DNA of 16,704 nt from assembly GCA_900543105.1 (NCBI GenBank), contig UQQA01000046.1, positions 1 to 16,704 on the forward strand. Direction: 5' to 3'. Below the pieces are notes generated by a model. That model was not told the origin of the DNA. It searched no databases and saw only the letters and a program-made list of their open reading frames with translations. Origin of the DNA: an uncultured Ruminococcus sp. (lineage in GTDB: Bacteria > Bacillota > Clostridia > Oscillospirales > Ruminococcaceae). Positions 1-7,402 of this stretch are shown piece after piece; positions within the stretch are counted from its first letter, which is position 1; each line of letters opens with the position of its first letter. The translations under genes and the position numbers were made by a program.

Positions 1-27
1 ATTAATTCATTAAATTATTAATAAAAT

Positions 28-59
28 AGCGGCGGATTGGATATATACTCCAAGCCGCT
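28..59 (+). terminator. Hairpin upstream of the first ankyrin lipoprotein gene
   Basis: The arms AGCGGC (28-33) and GCCGCT (54-59) pair. Inside them TTGGA (37-41) pairs with TCCAA (49-53), leaving a 3-base bulge and a 7-base loop. A short T run follows at 65-69, five bases beyond the stem, so this may be an intrinsic terminator of an upstream gene outside the window. It also lies just 5' of the ribosome binding site of the next gene and could act as a leader structure. The pairing is seen; the role is inferred. Confidence 0.4.
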
Positions 60-91
60 GCATATTTTTAAATTGTGAGGTAGAGTGAGCT

Positions 92-1867
92 ATGAAATCA
101 AAAAAAATCAAGTTAATGTCAGTTATAACAGCTTCGGCGTTACTTCTTTCAGGCTGCTCATCAATTTTGGACAGCAGTTACTTAGGGTATAAGAAAAATG
201 AAATAAAGTATGGCAAAGTGGTTACAAAGCAGTTTGACAATGCCATAGAAAACGGCAATGTTGAATGGCTTGGCGAAATACTCACAAAATATCCCGATTT
301 TGATGTGAATTACTGCGGTAATATTATGCGTGAATATATGCAGGCAGGGAGCTATTTGCATGAAACTATTATGATAGCTTCCGCAGAGGGGAATGGTGGC
401 GATGAGAACTTATTGAAGTATCTTTTTGAAAATGGACTTGATCCTAATATTGGTATTCATACAGCAGGAAATGGAAATTTACTTGCTTTGGCAAGCAAGG
501 GCACAGATATGGATTTGTTTAATATGTTGTTGGAAAATAATGTAGATGTGAATATTAACGGTAATTCACGTTCCGCATTATATTGGGCTGGGCGAGATTC
601 ATTGGAGAAAACCAAGATATTGATTGAAAAAGGAGCAAATCTTAGTACAGAGCTTTTTGAGAATTTTTCATATGTAGGTGAAGAACCGTTGGCTATGCAG
701 TATTTGATGAAATACTGCATAGAAAATAATGTTGAAATTCCTTTGAGTAAAGCCGAACAGTATGCCGTATTGGGAGAAAATGAGCTTTTGACAGATGAAT
801 TAAGAAAAAGTCAATTGTTTGAAAGTGAGCAAATAAAGACTGTACGGAATTATATACTTTTCTGTTGTTCCCCTGAAACACTACAAGTATTTAATCAGCT
901 TTATCCTAATTATGCACTTAATAATATTGCATATGATACATTTCTAAAGATGATAACAACAGACAATATTGAAATGATAAAATATAGTATAGAAAATGAT
1001 TTAGTGGATATAGATGATTATTGTATAAGAGGTATGGGTTCAAATGTACTTGCTCATTATGCGGCTAAAAATGACATGGATATGTGCAAGTATATTATTG
1101 AAAAAGAGCTTTTCGATAAAAAAAGTGCAGGTATCGAAATGCTGAATGCTGCTTTTGATAGCAGAAATTTTGATGAATTTGTTTGTATTATCGATATGAC
1201 AAATTGTTTGTTTGATTTGAATGAGTATGCATTTTGTTTTATCAGCAGCGATATTGAGTGGAGCGAATTCACTAAGTCTGCAATGGATTATTTGAGAGAA
1301 AAATATGGCTTAAGTATGTTATGTATACCATTGCAAAATCTTGATGTTGAAACGGCAAAGTATTTATATGATAACGGAAAAGAGCTTTTTCCGCTTGATC
1401 TTCAATGTGCAATCAGTATGAATGACGTACAAATGGTAAAGTTAGTTTTGGATAAAGGTGCAGACCCAAATCAAAGAATGTATGGAGACTATTTTACGCG
1501 TTCTTCTGTTAATGAAAAAGACTTTATCTATGATACACCATATAACAAATTTATTTCATCTGATATAGAGAAAACAGATGAGTATGATTTATATGCTGAA
1601 TCATGTTTGGCATTAGCAATAAGTCACAGTAATTCCCAAATCGTGAAGTTGCTTGTTGATTATGGAGCAGATTTAAATAACCAATATTTATTGTATAGAG
1701 CGGTTTATGATACATCAAAAGCAACATTTGATGTATTGTTTAATGCTGGGGCATCACTTGATTATAGAAATGATGAAGATAAAGAAACCCTTGTTGACCT
1801 TGCCAAAAGCATGGGCAGAGATGATATTGTTAAGATACTTAAAGAAGCCGGGGTAAAAGCCTATTGA
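92..1867 (+). CDS. Ankyrin-repeat lipoprotein, tandem paralogue 1
   Basis: The 591-residue protein starts with a type II signal peptide: basic N-terminus, hydrophobic core, and lipobox LLSGC with the lipidated Cys at residue 22. It should be anchored to the outer face of the membrane. After a conserved segment (KKNEIKYGK, about 34-42) come degenerate ankyrin-like repeats, recognisable as 'LLxNGADPN'-type pieces at about 105-120, 140-155, 168-185, 448-465 and 510-530, and a C-terminal 'VLFNAGASLDY' repeat ending in an acidic/basic helix. The ATG at 92 follows GAGGT at 77-81. The paralogue at 2154-3938 shares the N-terminal ~55 and C-terminal ~50 residues closely, but the middle has diverged. 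Ankyrin repeats bind proteins; the partner is unknown. An immunity or surface-decoy role is possible but only inferred. Base composition is more AT-rich than in the mobile module downstream. Confidence 0.85.
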   Translation: MKSKKIKLMSVITASALLLSGCSSILDSSYLGYKKNEIKYGKVVTKQFDNAIENGNVEWLGEILTKYPDFDVNYCGNIMREYMQAGSYLHETIMIASAEGNGGDENLLKYLFENGLDPNIGIHTAGNGNLLALASKGTDMDLFNMLLENNVDVNINGNSRSALYWAGRDSLEKTKILIEKGANLSTELFENFSYVGEEPLAMQYLMKYCIENNVEIPLSKAEQYAVLGENELLTDELRKSQLFESEQIKTVRNYILFCCSPETLQVFNQLYPNYALNNIAYDTFLKMITTDNIEMIKYSIENDLVDIDDYCIRGMGSNVLAHYAAKNDMDMCKYIIEKELFDKKSAGIEMLNAAFDSRNFDEFVCIIDMTNCLFDLNEYAFCFISSDIEWSEFTKSAMDYLREKYGLSMLCIPLQNLDVETAKYLYDNGKELFPLDLQCAISMNDVQMVKLVLDKGADPNQRMYGDYFTRSSVNEKDFIYDTPYNKFISSDIEKTDEYDLYAESCLALAISHSNSQIVKLLVDYGADLNNQYLLYRAVYDTSKATFDVLFNAGASLDYRNDEDKETLVDLAKSMGRDDIVKILKEAGVKAY

Positions 1868-2096
1868 ACTGACTTATAAATATGGAGAAAGCGGTTACTT
1901 ATATGAATGGTATCCCCGTTGGTATGCTCAATATGAAAAAACATTATGCAGCAGCATAACAAAGTGGTATTACGATTCCGAGAAGGGCTCGCCTGACGTT
2001 GAATACGGGGATTACATTTATGCAATGAATCATCTTCCCGGCATGACCTACAGTTTGTTATACATCTACAAATGTATAGATAAAATTCATCCTTAA
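1857..2096 (+). pseudogene. Start-less open frame, probable gene remnant between the ankyrin paralogues
   Basis: An open frame of about 79 codons runs from just after a TAA at 1854-1856 to a TAA at 2094-2096, overlapping the last bases of the preceding gene in another frame. It has no ATG, GTG or TTG near its 5' end; the first in-frame ATG is at about 2022. The predicted peptide is rich in Tyr and Trp (for example YLYEWYPRWYAQYE), unlike random translation of an AT-rich spacer. I read it as the 3' remnant of a gene whose start was lost, perhaps during duplication of the ankyrin genes. I recognise no family. It could also be non-coding by chance. Confidence 0.35.
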
Positions 2097-2102
2097 ATAA
2101 TC

Positions 2103-2138
2103 ACGGGCAATGAGCATATATTTTTGCTCATTGCCCGT
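2103..2138 (+). promoter_or_regulatory. Perfect 14-bp hairpin directly upstream of the second ankyrin gene's RBS
   Basis: ACGGGCAATGAGCA (2103-2116) pairs perfectly with TGCTCATTGCCCGT (2125-2138) around an 8-base T-rich loop. No T run follows. Instead the AGGAGGT ribosome binding site begins three bases later. It may be a terminator-like structure between the two genes, an mRNA stabiliser, or a translational control element of the downstream gene. The stem is seen; the function is inferred. Confidence 0.6.
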
Positions 2139-2153
2139 TGAGGAGGTAATACA

Positions 2154-3938
2154 ATGAAAAAAATCAGCTTGTTATCATTGGTGATGGCTTCTGCCATGCT
2201 GCTTTCAAGCTGTTCATCAATAATTGACAGCGGATATATTGGATACAAGAAGAATGAAATAAAGTATGGTAAGGGTGTAACTAAACAGTTTCAACAAGCT
2301 GTTAATAATTCAAATATAGAATGGCTTGAAGAAATAATTACAAATTATCCTGATTTTAATGTGAACTATTACAGCAATGAAGAATCAAAATACAGAGGAT
2401 ATAATTATGAAACCTTAAAAGTAATATGTTCTACATATTCAGATAGCATATATCAAAGCGAAATGCTGAAGCTTTTAATAAAAAACGGGTTGGATCCAAA
2501 TTTAAAATTTTCAAACGGGTATTATGGGTTGGATCTGCTTTGTTCTGAATATACATCAAATCCTTACTTAGTAAAAACAATGCTTGAAAATGGTGCTGAC
2601 CCCAATAATGGAAATACAGCGGGCTTTTACAATGTAGATCTTGGCGAATCAAATAAAGAAAAGCTTTTACTGCCCATATATTGGGAAATTTACAAACCAA
2701 CGCATACAAATGCCGAAGATATGCTGAATTATGGTGCAGAAGTAAGCTTTAAAATTCTTGATGAAGTGCATAATGATGATATAGAGGGTTCCGCAAAATC
2801 ATATCAGTTGGCATTTAAGAGCTATATGGAGAGAACGGGAGAGTCTCCTTTTACAAAAGCGGAGGAATATGCGATACTCGGCGAAAGTGACAAGCTTATT
2901 GAAGAGCTGAAAAATGGTGCAGAGCTTGATGAAAAAGCAGCAGTAAACGTAAAGCATTTTATATGCCGCTTTTGTAATGCCGAAGCAATTAGAATATGGG
3001 ACGAGATCTATTCGGGACAAATAAGTATATATGAGTATAATAAGCTTAAACCATGGCGAATGCTTAATGCTGCTGCGTATGAAGGCAATTACGAAATAGT
3101 TAAATATTTATTTGATGAGCAATTAATAGATTTTTCTATCGATACTGCATTGAAGTGTGCAGCAAAGGCGGGAAGCTATGATATATGTAAGTACATACTT
3201 GAAAATGGAAATTTGGAGGAACAAATAAGCTGCGCAGATTTTTTAATTGCAGCGTTTCAAGGGAAAAATATAGATGTGTTCAGATTGCTTGCAGTTTTTT
3301 TTAAAGATAATGGTCAGTTAAACGAATTAGATGTATGTAACATTTTTGATCGGTTGGTTGTTGAATGGAATCAATTTACGAAAGATGTTATTGACTGTCT
3401 TATGGACGATTGCAATTTAAATATGCAAGTTTTCGTGAATGATCACGTTGATTATCAAACATTAAAGTATATGTTTGATAAGGGTAAAAATTTATCAGTA
3501 TTTGATTTAAGAAATGCAATAAGGTCAAAAAATGCAGAAACAGTCAAATTGGTTCTTGATATGGGCGCTGATCCCAATCAAACCAGTTTTGATTTTAGCA
3601 CAGATATTGAGGATAATATGATTTATCTTTTGCCCTATGATGAATGCATTGCTGTTGCAACTCCTAAATTCCCTAATTGCAGGAATGCGGCGATCATGTA
3701 TGGTACCCCGGAAATTGTGCAGCTGCTAATAGATTATGGAGCGGAATTAGATCCGGAATTGCTTTATACTGCTATTACCGAATCATCAAAAGCAACATTT
3801 GATGTTCTGTTTAATGCCGGCGCATCACTTGATTATAAAAACGATGAAGATAAGGAAACACTTATTGATGCTGCAAAAAGCATGGGCAGAGATGATATTG
3901 TTAAGATACTGAAAAAGGCAGGTGTCAAGGCATATTAA
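2154..3938 (+). CDS. Ankyrin-repeat lipoprotein, tandem paralogue 2
   Basis: The 594-residue protein has a signal peptide with lipobox LLSSC (Cys20), so it is a predicted exported lipoprotein like its upstream paralogue. The ATG at 2154 has AGGAGGT at 2141-2147 with 6-base spacing. Ankyrin-like units are visible at about 100-120 ('LLIKNGLDPN'), 140-155 ('MLENGADPNN'), 462-480 ('LVLDMGADPNQ') and 520-545 ('LLIDYGAELD'), then a terminal block that is nearly identical to that of paralogue 1. A shared central marker is 'KAEEYAILGE' (KAEQYAVLGE in paralogue 1). Between the conserved ends the two proteins differ extensively, as expected of duplicated recognition proteins or of partial gene conversion at the ends. 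Partner and function are unknown. Confidence 0.85.
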   Translation: MKKISLLSLVMASAMLLSSCSSIIDSGYIGYKKNEIKYGKGVTKQFQQAVNNSNIEWLEEIITNYPDFNVNYYSNEESKYRGYNYETLKVICSTYSDSIYQSEMLKLLIKNGLDPNLKFSNGYYGLDLLCSEYTSNPYLVKTMLENGADPNNGNTAGFYNVDLGESNKEKLLLPIYWEIYKPTHTNAEDMLNYGAEVSFKILDEVHNDDIEGSAKSYQLAFKSYMERTGESPFTKAEEYAILGESDKLIEELKNGAELDEKAAVNVKHFICRFCNAEAIRIWDEIYSGQISIYEYNKLKPWRMLNAAAYEGNYEIVKYLFDEQLIDFSIDTALKCAAKAGSYDICKYILENGNLEEQISCADFLIAAFQGKNIDVFRLLAVFFKDNGQLNELDVCNIFDRLVVEWNQFTKDVIDCLMDDCNLNMQVFVNDHVDYQTLKYMFDKGKNLSVFDLRNAIRSKNAETVKLVLDMGADPNQTSFDFSTDIEDNMIYLLPYDECIAVATPKFPNCRNAAIMYGTPEIVQLLIDYGAELDPELLYTAITESSKATFDVLFNAGASLDYKNDEDKETLIDAAKSMGRDDIVKILKKAGVKAY

Positions 3939-3941
3939 TAG

Positions 3942-4106
3942 TATCTGCCAACCAATTTCCCAAGCGTATTTCCCATTTGTTACGCACTTTTGATAGCGAT
4001 GTACCTGGCAGTGCTGGAAATATCCAAGAAATTGACTATGCCACTTCGTGACTGAGGTAAGGTGTTGGGCGAGCTTGAGATTATGTACTCCGACAGGCCA
4101 GTGTAA
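3942..4106 (+). pseudogene. IS256-family transposase C-terminal remnant with in-frame stop
   Basis: In one frame the sequence encodes AMYLAVLEISKKLTMPLRD, then TGA (4053-4055), then GKVLGELEIMYSDRPV and TAA (4104-4106). This matches the layout of the C-terminus of IS256/Mutator-type transposases (Leu/Tyr-rich helix, KKWT-like segment, 'RDW', short 'IMY..R' tail), compared from memory. The TGA sits where a Trp (TGG) codon is expected, so the copy is dead. About 55 codons remain and no catalytic DDE region is present. The family call is from residue pattern only. From 4107 to 4223 I see nothing I can name; it may contain the decayed IS end. Confidence 0.6.
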
Positions 4107-4223
4107 TGCCGCCACCTGAATATTCTTATCAACGAAATACCCTGTTCTAGCCTTTCGGTTTTTGACTGAATTTGCTGCTATTGGTGTACGATCCTGTAGT
4201 GATTTATGGGTATTTTTATAAAG

Positions 4224-5321
4224 CTATCCCATCTTCTCTCTTAGTTGATCTGCCAATCCTCTAAGTTCGGTTTCCCAATCAAGCAGCTGCTCGGAATAAG
4301 CCAATATTTCAGATATAGGACTGTCATCGGACAGTCCTCTTTTCATAGTAAGAGCCTTTTCCTTCAGCTCATTGAAAAGAAGATTGTACTGCTCAAGAGC
4401 TTCGGGAGAACGCTTGAGCTTGCGTTTCTGATTGTTGGTGTTGTTGTAGAATTGAGTGTAAAGGCACTGCACATCGCTTTCGGCGTTCTTTATGCGATTT
4501 TCCTTTGTCCATTCTCTCTTGTGAACGTTGCGGCACTCCTGACTGCAAAAGTCGGAATTGTTGGTTTTGTCCTTTATAATGAGCTTTCCGCAGATCGTGC
4601 AGTTTGAAACTATGCGGTTTGCCTGTTTGAGCATATCCACATAAATACGAAGAACAGCAAGAAACGAGTCATCGGCAACATAGGCTGTCTGCCAAGTGCC
4701 GTTAAGGTGGGTGTAGTAAATATGTACCGTCAGATCGGTGGGCGAAGCGTTTATCTGTTCGGGAATGTTCCAATACCTCACATTCGATTCGGGAACTGTC
4801 GGGAGATTACGGAACGGCAGGAGCATATCGGATACGCAGGTGTTGAACTGCTCTGCAAAGCGAGCTGCTGACTTTTTCATTGAGGACATAAAAACGTGCC
4901 ATTCGGAACTCAGCGTCTTGTGGTTATACTGATAATTCATCAGAATAAAGAAAATCATAAAATTCAAAAGCATATTGCCCTTGCTTGAACTGTCATACAG
5001 TTTGGCGAGGGCATTTATATATTCCTCCGCCGACTTGTTGCCCTGTCCTTCGCTGATGATACCGCATAAGCCGTTGGCACATTCGGCAAGAGTCTGCATT
5101 TTGCCATCTTCCTCAGATTGAGCAAGTTCGTTCATCTCATCAACAAGGCTGCCGAGCTTACGGGTACGCACTTCGACTTCGGGACTGTCAACGCCAAGAG
5201 TGAAAAATGCTTTCAGTCTGTCCGGACTTCCAATAGCGATAATTTCCTTTTCATTTGGAACATCGAAGCTGATTCCGATAGATGCTGTCTTATCCTCTGC
5301 AATTATGTTCTTTATGTTCAA
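4224..5321 (-). CDS. Zinc-ribbon protein resembling the DUF6076 group
   Basis: A 365-residue protein transcribed leftwards, divergent from the HTH/parMR series. The mostly helical N-terminal two thirds has no motif I can name. A treble-clef-like zinc site follows (Cys241, Cys244, Cys259, Cys263: 'CTICGK' and 'CSQEC'), then a basic 'HKREWTKENR' stretch and a helical tail. The layout recalls proteins annotated DUF6076 in Clostridia mobile elements, from memory. A nucleic-acid-binding or regulatory role is likely but unproven. The start is TTG (complement of 5319-5321): a GGAGGA ribosome binding site (complement of 5328-5333) lies 6 bases upstream and no ATG fits. A perfect consensus promoter at 5372-5400 drives it. 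Confidence 0.75.
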   Translation of the reverse strand: MNIKNIIAEDKTASIGISFDVPNEKEIIAIGSPDRLKAFFTLGVDSPEVEVRTRKLGSLVDEMNELAQSEEDGKMQTLAECANGLCGIISEGQGNKSAEEYINALAKLYDSSSKGNMLLNFMIFFILMNYQYNHKTLSSEWHVFMSSMKKSAARFAEQFNTCVSDMLLPFRNLPTVPESNVRYWNIPEQINASPTDLTVHIYYTHLNGTWQTAYVADDSFLAVLRIYVDMLKQANRIVSNCTICGKLIIKDKTNNSDFCSQECRNVHKREWTKENRIKNAESDVQCLYTQFYNNTNNQKRKLKRSPEALEQYNLLFNELKEKALTMKRGLSDDSPISEILAYSEQLLDWETELRGLADQLREKMG

Positions 5322-5371
5322 TATGTATCCTCCAAAATGTTGATTGTATGTTTATTCTTTCGGTTAGTCAT

Positions 5372-5400
5372 ATTATACAACAATAAGACGTATTTGTCAA
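5372..5400 (-). promoter_or_regulatory. Consensus sigma-A promoter for the zinc-ribbon gene
   Basis: On the minus strand TTGACA (complement of 5395-5400) and TATAAT (complement of 5372-5377) are separated by exactly 17 bases. Both boxes match consensus perfectly. The start codon lies about 50 bases downstream. The -35 box is embedded in a GTCAATCA repeat, so strong expression that can be shut off by a repressor is likely. Confidence 0.85.
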
Positions 5401-5461
5401 TCAAGTCTGACAAAATCAATCAGTATCAAAGTGATTGACAGGGCATTTGCAATCGATTGAC
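5396..5461 (+). repeat. TCAATCA/TGATTGA site cluster in the divergent promoter region
   Basis: Four related sites occur in 66 bases: GTCAATCA (5396-5403), TCAATCA (5416-5422), TGATTGAC (5432-5439, inverted) and CGATTGAC (5454-5461, inverted). The last overlaps the palindrome CAATCGATTG (5450-5459). The first overlaps the -35 box of the leftward promoter, and the cluster lies upstream of the rightward promoter. It looks like an operator array for a repressor encoded nearby, either the HTH protein at 5546 or the zinc-ribbon protein. It could alternatively be the centromere upstream of a parMR-type operon. Confidence 0.5.
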
Positions 5462-5480
5462 TGCCCATCACTCTACAAAT

Positions 5481-5511
5481 TTGTCACAAATGAAAAAATC
5501 GGTGATATAAT
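5481..5511 (+). promoter_or_regulatory. Probable extended -10 promoter for the HTH-parMR series
   Basis: TATAAT at 5506-5511 is preceded by TG at 5503-5504, giving an extended -10 (TGnTATAAT). The best -35 candidate, TTGTCA (5481-5486), is 19 bases away, longer than ideal, but extended -10 promoters tolerate this. The first ribosome binding site follows about 20 bases downstream. Confidence 0.55.
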
Positions 5512-5545
5512 CAAACCAACGAAAGCCGCAAAGGAGGTGAAACTG

Positions 5546-5743
5546 ATGGAGGACAGAAAGAACAGCACACCCGAAATCCTCTCCGCAAAGGACTTGCAGG
5601 ATATGGGATTTTCACGTTCTATGTCATACGCCCTGTTCAATCGTGAGGACATTCCCGTTATCCGCATCGGTAAGCGTAAGTTTATCAGACGGGAGAAGTT
5701 CCTGGAGTGGCTTGCGGTACAGGAGAGGACAGACAGAGAATAA
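5546..5743 (+). CDS. Small excisionase-like helix-turn-helix protein
   Basis: The 65-residue protein has the layout of the MerR/excisionase-type HTH: 'LSAKDLQDMGFSRSMSYALFN' (helix-turn-helix, about 10-30), then 'IPVIRIGKRKFIRREKFLEWL', the typical beta hairpin and wing that ends these domains. It probably binds DNA as a transcriptional regulator or a recombination directionality factor for the serine recombinase downstream. I chose ATG 5546 because AAAGGAGGTGA at 5530-5540 is placed correctly for it. The open frame extends upstream to 5435, but that part spans the promoter. It is the first gene of the rightward series leading to parM. Confidence 0.8.
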   Translation: MEDRKNSTPEILSAKDLQDMGFSRSMSYALFNREDIPVIRIGKRKFIRREKFLEWLAVQERTDRE

Positions 5744-5778
5744 TCCGAAATCAAAAGAATTTAGGAGGTAAATGATTT

Positions 5779-6132
5779 ATGACCGATGAAAAAATGACCA
5801 CACCCAAAGCCGAATCCACAAAGGTGAAGCGTACCGATGAGGAAAAGCTTCAGGAACTGTATGCAAAGCGTGACAAGCTCCTGAAAAGGCAGGCAGCTGT
5901 AAAGACACAGGAAAAGTCATTGAATAAGCGTATTACAGATCTCAAAGAAAAAATCAAGGAAATTGAGAGAACAAGGCTCTTGAATATGTGCAAGGAGAGA
6001 AACTGGACGCTCAGTGACCTTATGGATGTATTGGAGAGCATTCCCGAGGGAATGGATTTTAAGACATTCACAAAGAAGGTCAATAAAAAGTCACAGCAGA
6101 CCAAAAAGGAGGAACACGATGATCAGATTTAA
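5779..6132 (+). CDS. Coiled-coil protein translationally overlapping parM
   Basis: A 117-residue, highly charged protein. Residues ~18-66 form a predicted coiled coil (repeated K/E/L/R heptad-like pattern, 'KLQELYAKRDKLLKRQ', 'ITDLKEKIKEIE'), followed by a compact segment 'NMCKERNWTLSDLMDVLE' and a basic tail. The layout resembles small DUF4315/DUF3847-type proteins of Clostridia mobile elements, from memory; no function is established. The ATG at 5779 has AGGAGGT at 5763-5769. Its last 14 bases overlap the parM start, so the two are probably co-translated, and a role as accessory factor of the partition module is a reasonable inference. Confidence 0.75.
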   Translation: MTDEKMTTPKAESTKVKRTDEEKLQELYAKRDKLLKRQAAVKTQEKSLNKRITDLKEKIKEIERTRLLNMCKERNWTLSDLMDVLESIPEGMDFKTFTKKVNKKSQQTKKEEHDDQI

Positions 6133-7060
6133 CGACACATACATAATCGGCATCGACCACGGATATGGAAATCTCAAAACCGCTAATACGGTTACCGCAT
6201 CGGGAGTAAAGGTGCATGACATTGAGCCGCCTTTCAAGAAGGAGCTTCTTGAATATGATGGAAAGTACATCTGTATCGGAGAGAATCACAAATCTTTCAC
6301 AGCGGACAAGACCACGGATATGGATAACTATTACCTCACCCTTTACGGAATCGGCAAGGAGTTGTCACTTGCGGGAATTACAGAAGCGAATGTTCATCTT
6401 GCTGTCGGACTTCCGCTTATGTGGTATTCGGAGCAGCGTGACAGATTTTCCGAGTATATGTTGCAGAACGAGAATGTGGAGTTCATCTACAACAACAAGA
6501 AGTACAGTGTTCATATCGAGGGCGTTTCGGTTTATCCGCAGGGATATTGTGCGGTGTATGACAGGCTTAAGGATATGAGCGGCGTGAATATGATTGCCGA
6601 CATTGGAAACGGAACGATGAACATTATGAAAGTCATCGACCACAAGGTCATTACCGACAGCTGCCGTACCGAAAAGCTGGGAGTTGAAAAGTGCGTGATA
6701 GAAATTCGTAATGCTCTTATGAACAAATTTCACGAGGACATTGACGAGAGCATCATCAAAAAGTTTCTGATGAACACAGAGCAGGAGCTTCCGCAGGATT
6801 ATGAAGCGGTAATGAGGTCTTGTACAGAGGAATACTGCAAGAGTATACTCAATGCTCTTTACAAGTACGATTACAATTCCCGATTGATGAAGCTGTACGT
6901 TGTAGGCGGCGGAGCAGTTGTGATGGACAATCACAATGTCAATCCGCCCAACGCCACATTTATCACTGATGTTTGTGCCAACGCAAAGGGATACGAAAGT
7001 CAGGCAAGGCGAAGATTGAGGAAGAGTGCAAATGATAAAGACAACAAATCTCAGGCTTAA
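6119..7060 (+). CDS. parM: ParM/StbA-type actin-like plasmid segregation ATPase
   Basis: The 313-residue actin-fold protein shows all three nucleotide-binding motifs: phosphate 1 'GIDHGYGNLK' (11-20), phosphate 2 'DIGNGT' (161-166) and the adenosine motif 'VVGGGA' (261-266). Length and motif spacing fit the ParM/Alp family. These proteins polymerise with ATP into filaments that push sister plasmids apart once capped by ParR bound to the parC centromere. ATG 6119 is preferred because AAAGGAGGA lies at about 6104-6112; the open frame extends further upstream inside the preceding gene but lacks such a site there. The stop overlaps the following gene by 29 bases, typical of a parMR pair. Finding this on what seems to be an integrative element is unusual. 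Confidence 0.9.
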   Translation: MIRFNDTYIIGIDHGYGNLKTANTVTASGVKVHDIEPPFKKELLEYDGKYICIGENHKSFTADKTTDMDNYYLTLYGIGKELSLAGITEANVHLAVGLPLMWYSEQRDRFSEYMLQNENVEFIYNNKKYSVHIEGVSVYPQGYCAVYDRLKDMSGVNMIADIGNGTMNIMKVIDHKVITDSCRTEKLGVEKCVIEIRNALMNKFHEDIDESIIKKFLMNTEQELPQDYEAVMRSCTEEYCKSILNALYKYDYNSRLMKLYVVGGGAVVMDNHNVNPPNATFITDVCANAKGYESQARRRLRKSANDKDNKSQA

Positions 7061-7394
7061 TCTGGACAAGCCCGACCACAGAAAAGCCTATGACATTCTG
7101 AAAAACTCCGATATGAGTTATTCAAATACAATCGTGGCTGCACTTATCTCATTTTCCGAAAACGAAGAAAATCGGAAAACGCTTCTTGACGGAATAAGGA
7201 AAATCGTCAGAGAGGAAATCGGCACAGTTTGTAAGAATTCGGATTTTGAACAGGAAGCCATTTCTGCTGAAATTACAAATTCCGAAAATGCTGCCGATAA
7301 GGAAATTCCGAAAAGTGATGATTCCGAAAATAACGCAGATTCTGATTTTGATGAAAACGAGGAATTTGTCGATGATGATTTTCTTGAAATGTAG
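7032..7394 (+). CDS. parR: ParR-like centromere-binding protein (ribbon-helix-helix, acidic tail)
   Basis: The 120-residue protein overlaps the end of parM. The N-terminus 'TTNLRLNLDKPDHRKAYDIL' followed by two helices ('SYSNTIVAALISF') fits the ribbon-helix-helix domain of small ParR-type proteins. The C-terminal half is strongly acidic and probably disordered (Glu/Asp/Asn/Ser-rich), ending 'DDDFLEM'; in this family the C-terminus contacts ParM filaments. ATG 7032 was chosen over the in-frame GTG at 7026, with GAGG at 7018-7021 as ribosome binding site. The role is assigned mainly from position directly after parM plus the fold pattern, since ParR sequences are poorly conserved. Confidence 0.7.
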   Translation: MIKTTNLRLNLDKPDHRKAYDILKNSDMSYSNTIVAALISFSENEENRKTLLDGIRKIVREEIGTVCKNSDFEQEAISAEITNSENAADKEIPKSDDSENNADSDFDENEEFVDDDFLEM

Positions 7395-7402
7395 GATTTT
7401 CG

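Noticed and set aside
3825..4115. Minus-strand frame over the end of ankyrin gene 2 and the IS remnant
   Set aside because: It is antisense to a real gene end and to the transposase remnant, with no start signals.
5435..5545. Upstream extension of the small HTH protein
   Set aside because: The extra 37 codons cover the promoter and repeat cluster. The strong ribosome binding site at 5530-5540 points to ATG 5546.
6365..7069. 234-codon minus-strand frame opposite parM
   Set aside because: It is a shadow of parM, whose nucleotide-binding motifs are unmistakable on the plus strand.
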